A program made the position numbers and the translations under genes. The notes below the pieces were generated by a model. The model had not been told where the DNA came from. It was given only the letters and a program-made list of their open reading frames with translations, and searched no databases. A stretch of DNA of 8,202 nt from CAXDRM01 sp963991775 (GTDB lineage: Bacteria; Pseudomonadota; Alphaproteobacteria; Rickettsiales; JABIRX01), in NCBI GenBank assembly GCA_963991775.1, contig CAXDRM010000065.1:1-8202 (forward strand), read 5' to 3'. This document shows, piece after piece, positions 5,773 through 8,202 of the stretch (positions are counted from its first letter, which is position 1; every line of letters begins with the position of its first letter).

Positions 5773-6801
5773 ATGTCAAAAATTAAAATTGCCAAACAAG
5801 ATTTAAAAGCTTTTACGCATTTAAATGATATTAAAATTCCTAGTCCGATCAAAATTTTTGCTAAAATTATTGTAGCAGCGATTATATTGTTTACTCTACT
5901 TTTAACTATCACACCTTGGCAACAAACTTCGCGTGGCTTTGGACAAGTTATTGCTGTAGATCCTAATCAAAGAGTACAAGAAATTAATAGCCCAATCAGC
6001 GGTAGAGTCAAAAAAATCTATGTACAAGATGGCTCTAAAGTTAAGAAAAATGATATTATTGCAGAGATTATTGATAATGATCCACAAATTCTTGAGCGGA
6101 TGCGAATTCAAAGAGATGCTGCACAAAGAAAATTAGCAGTAAAAGAAACTGCTGCTCAAACTGCAAAATTAAATTATGATCGCCAAATGGGTCTTTTTGA
6201 AAAAGGCTTAGGTTCACGTAAAGATTTTGAGCAAGCAAAAATCGAATATAAAAAATTACTAGCCGAACAAGAAACTGCTGCTTCAGAATTTGCTGCTAGT
6301 GAGACAGAATTATCTAGGCAAGAAAATCAAAGAATTTATGCTCCGCGTGATGGTACCATCTTAAGAATCTTACCTAATAATAATGCCACTATTGTAAAAA
6401 CTGGTGATGTAATTGCTACTTTTGCACCTGAGCTTAATGATTTATTGGTAGAATTATATGTAAGTAGTAATGATATTCCACTTATATATAAAGGCCGTAA
6501 AGTAAGGCTACAATTTGAAGGTTGGCCAGTAGTACAATTTAGTGGTTGGCCCTCACTTTCTATTGGAACTTTTGGTGGCATGGTTACTGGGGTTGATCCT
6601 TCCATTTCTGATAATGGCAAATTTCGCGTGATCATTAAAAAAGCTGAAGGTGAAAATTGGCCAGATCAAAGATTTTTAAGACATGGTACTAAAACCTATG
6701 GTTGGGTTTTGTTAAATGAAGTACGTTTAGGTTATGAAATTTGGCGACAAATTAATAGCTTTCCTCCTGAATTTGATCAACAAATTGTTGTAAAAGAATA
6801 A
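5773..6801 (+). CDS. HlyD-family periplasmic adaptor (membrane fusion protein)
   Basis: The 342-residue product has the expected adaptor order. A short cytosolic N-terminus is followed by one membrane anchor (about 28-48). The first half of a biotinyl/lipoyl-like domain comes next (about 66-104, with VQEINSPISGRVKKIYVQDG). A charged alpha-helical hairpin follows (about 105-185, rich in Ala, Glu, Lys and Gln), then the returning lipoyl half (IYAPRDGTILRI at 188-199 and TGDVIATF at 210-217). A beta-barrel region (about 224-290) carries LLVELYVSSNDIP. A tail of about 50 residues ends LLNEVRLGYEIWRQINSFPP. Such proteins bridge an inner-membrane ABC exporter to an outer-membrane channel. The helical hairpin is fairly short. 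The gene is 8 nt after the ABC gene, and its TAA overlaps the ATG of the TolC gene, so the three are one translationally linked operon. Confidence 0.88.
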   Translation: MSKIKIAKQDLKAFTHLNDIKIPSPIKIFAKIIVAAIILFTLLLTITPWQQTSRGFGQVIAVDPNQRVQEINSPISGRVKKIYVQDGSKVKKNDIIAEIIDNDPQILERMRIQRDAAQRKLAVKETAAQTAKLNYDRQMGLFEKGLGSRKDFEQAKIEYKKLLAEQETAASEFAASETELSRQENQRIYAPRDGTILRILPNNNATIVKTGDVIATFAPELNDLLVELYVSSNDIPLIYKGRKVRLQFEGWPVVQFSGWPSLSIGTFGGMVTGVDPSISDNGKFRVIIKKAEGENWPDQRFLRHGTKTYGWVLLNEVRLGYEIWRQINSFPPEFDQQIVVKE

Positions 6802-8192
6802 TGTTGCGCTTCTTACTCATCAGCTTTTTACTTACAGCAAATTCTGCTGCTGCTCGACCACTTAGTATCACAGATATTACTAAATCTGTTACTGAACATT
6901 ATCCAGTGATCTTAGCTAATTATAATGAAATTGAAGCAGCTAGAGCTAACCTAACTACTGCCCAATCTTTCCAAGATGTTACGTTTCGCCAAAGCTATAA
7001 AGATATGGTTAGAGGTTTTTATGATGGTCGGATTTATGATGCGGTACTCGAAAAAGAATTAGGAGTATTTGGTGCTAAAATCTATGGTGGTTACAGAAAA
7101 TCCGCACGAGATTTTGCTGATTATGATGGCGAAATTGACACAAATACTGGAGGTGAAGTACGTTCAGGAATCAAATTATCTTTATTACAAGATCGCGACA
7201 TTGACCAAAATCGTTTAGAGGTAATTTTAAGTAATATTGATATTTCTGAATCACGCATCGAGTTAGAAAAGCTTAAAATGCAGATTCTAAATGATGCAAC
7301 TAAAGCTTATTGGAGTTGGGTTGCTTCTGGAGCTATCTTAAAAATTTATGAGAATCTTTATAATCTTTCTATCACGCGACAAGAACAATTAGAAGTACGT
7401 GCGAATAAAGGAGATATTGCTGATATTATTGTAGTTGAAAATCGTAAGAATCTATTAAAACGTAAAAGTCTTTTAACTAGGGTAAGACAAGAATTTGAAC
7501 TTAGTTCGGTTTATTTGGCATTATTTTATCGCGATCTTCAGGGTGAGATGCAACAAATTTCTACCAAGCATTTACCTGATGCCCAGTTTAATATGCCTCA
7601 AATTCCTGATCAAGAAACCTACCTAAAAAATAAAGAACAAGCATTAATTTTGCGACCTGAAGTAAAATTACTCGAAGCAGATATTAATAAAAAATCTTAT
7701 GAATTAAAATATGCTAAGAATTTAATTCAGCCAAAATTGGATCTGGAAGTAGGTGTCTCAAAAGATCTTGGTGAAGGACCAAGATCAATTTCTGAATCTA
7801 ATAATTTTATTAATTTAGATTTTTCTATTCCTTTACAGCAAAGAGAGGCTAAAGGTAAAATCACTGCAGCTAAATCTGAATTAAGCGCAAGAAATTACCA
7901 AAAGGATTTATTACAAAATCAGATCCAGATCGAAATTGAGCAGCTAATGACTAGAATTGAAGCTATTTCAGAAATTTATAATTTAGTCGTTGAAGAAGTA
8001 AGCTTAGCTGAAATTTTACAAGTGGCTGAAGTAGAAAAATTTAAAAATGGTGCTAGTAATTTTTTCTTAGTAAATGTCCGCGAGCAAGAGCTTGCTGAAC
8101 TACAAGCAGCTAATATTGAAATCTTCAAAGATCTTAATGGCGCTTTAGCTGATTATCAATTAGCCATTTTCGACACTGACATAATGCGTTAG
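6801..8192 (+). CDS. TolC-family outer membrane channel protein
   Basis: The 463-residue product, of usual TolC size, starts with a signal peptide (LRFLLISFLLTANSAAA, cleavage likely after A18). It shows the internal duplication of the family: two long helical stretches (about 22-60 plus 145-240, and about 275-310 plus 355-455) separated by strand-forming segments that would cross the outer membrane (about 85-130 and 311-345). A family-like landmark is LRPEVKLLEADINKKSYELK (284-303), followed by LIQPKLDLEVGVSKDLG. The start codon overlaps the HlyD stop (TAATG at 6798-6803 region, sharing base 6801), giving coupled translation. A trimer would form the outer-membrane and periplasmic tunnel docking onto the HlyD adaptor. 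There is no room in the window to see whether the operon continues, as only 10 bases follow the stop. Confidence 0.88.
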   Translation: MLRFLLISFLLTANSAAARPLSITDITKSVTEHYPVILANYNEIEAARANLTTAQSFQDVTFRQSYKDMVRGFYDGRIYDAVLEKELGVFGAKIYGGYRKSARDFADYDGEIDTNTGGEVRSGIKLSLLQDRDIDQNRLEVILSNIDISESRIELEKLKMQILNDATKAYWSWVASGAILKIYENLYNLSITRQEQLEVRANKGDIADIIVVENRKNLLKRKSLLTRVRQEFELSSVYLALFYRDLQGEMQQISTKHLPDAQFNMPQIPDQETYLKNKEQALILRPEVKLLEADINKKSYELKYAKNLIQPKLDLEVGVSKDLGEGPRSISESNNFINLDFSIPLQQREAKGKITAAKSELSARNYQKDLLQNQIQIEIEQLMTRIEAISEIYNLVVEEVSLAEILQVAEVEKFKNGASNFFLVNVREQELAELQAANIEIFKDLNGALADYQLAIFDTDIMR

Positions 8193-8202
8193 TCGCTCTA
8201 AA

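Noticed and set aside
5902..6126. 74-codon minus-strand frame
   Set aside because: It lies wholly inside the HlyD gene and has no recognisable motif; it is a shadow of the real gene.
6336..6635. 99-codon minus-strand frame
   Set aside because: Antisense to the conserved HlyD lipoyl and barrel regions with no domain signal of its own.

Overview
This AT-rich window (8.2 kb) has the look of an obligate intracellular alphaproteobacterium, most likely of the Rickettsiales. The grounds are strong A+T bias, AT-rich intergenic DNA with dispersed coding-like repeats, a decayed insertion sequence beside a broken gene, and a mix of Fic, lipase-like and type I secretion-type genes. This placement is inference; there is no rRNA or housekeeping marker in the window.

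Left part, minus strand (1-2073): a two-gene unit reads leftward. An intact class II Fic protein (probable AMP transferase, 1015-2073) is followed after only 2 nt by a gene with an Abi_C-like (abortive infection C-terminal) domain. That second gene is broken. It carries a frameshift near 833-842, and its 3' end runs into a remnant of an IS481-family insertion sequence (about 36-262) that keeps only the transposase C-terminus and one end. A 35-bp sequence at the very left edge (1-35) recurs exactly at 2494-2528.

Middle (2074-2704): 631 bp with no convincing gene. It holds a tandem 10-bp repeat upstream of fic, two diverged copies of a 45-bp repeat that keep the same minus-strand reading frame, two hairpins, and the second copy of the 35-bp repeat. 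It looks like an accumulation site for a dispersed repetitive family.

Right part, plus strand (2705-8192): first a 413-residue protein with a lipase-type nucleophile elbow (GQSLG) and a cysteine cluster near its C-terminus. Next comes a tight three-gene export cassette: an ABC membrane/ATPase-type protein, a HlyD-family adaptor (8-nt gap) and a TolC-family outer membrane channel (start and stop codons overlap by 1 nt). Together they would form a type I secretion or efflux conduit across both membranes. The nucleotide-binding domain of the ABC protein has lost most of its ATP-handling residues (Walker A, Walker B Asp, Q-loop Gln, H-loop His) but keeps the SGGE signature and the catalytic Glu. 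It may therefore need a partner ATPase encoded elsewhere. The lipase-like protein is a possible substrate or host-directed effector, but its only link to the cassette is adjacency.
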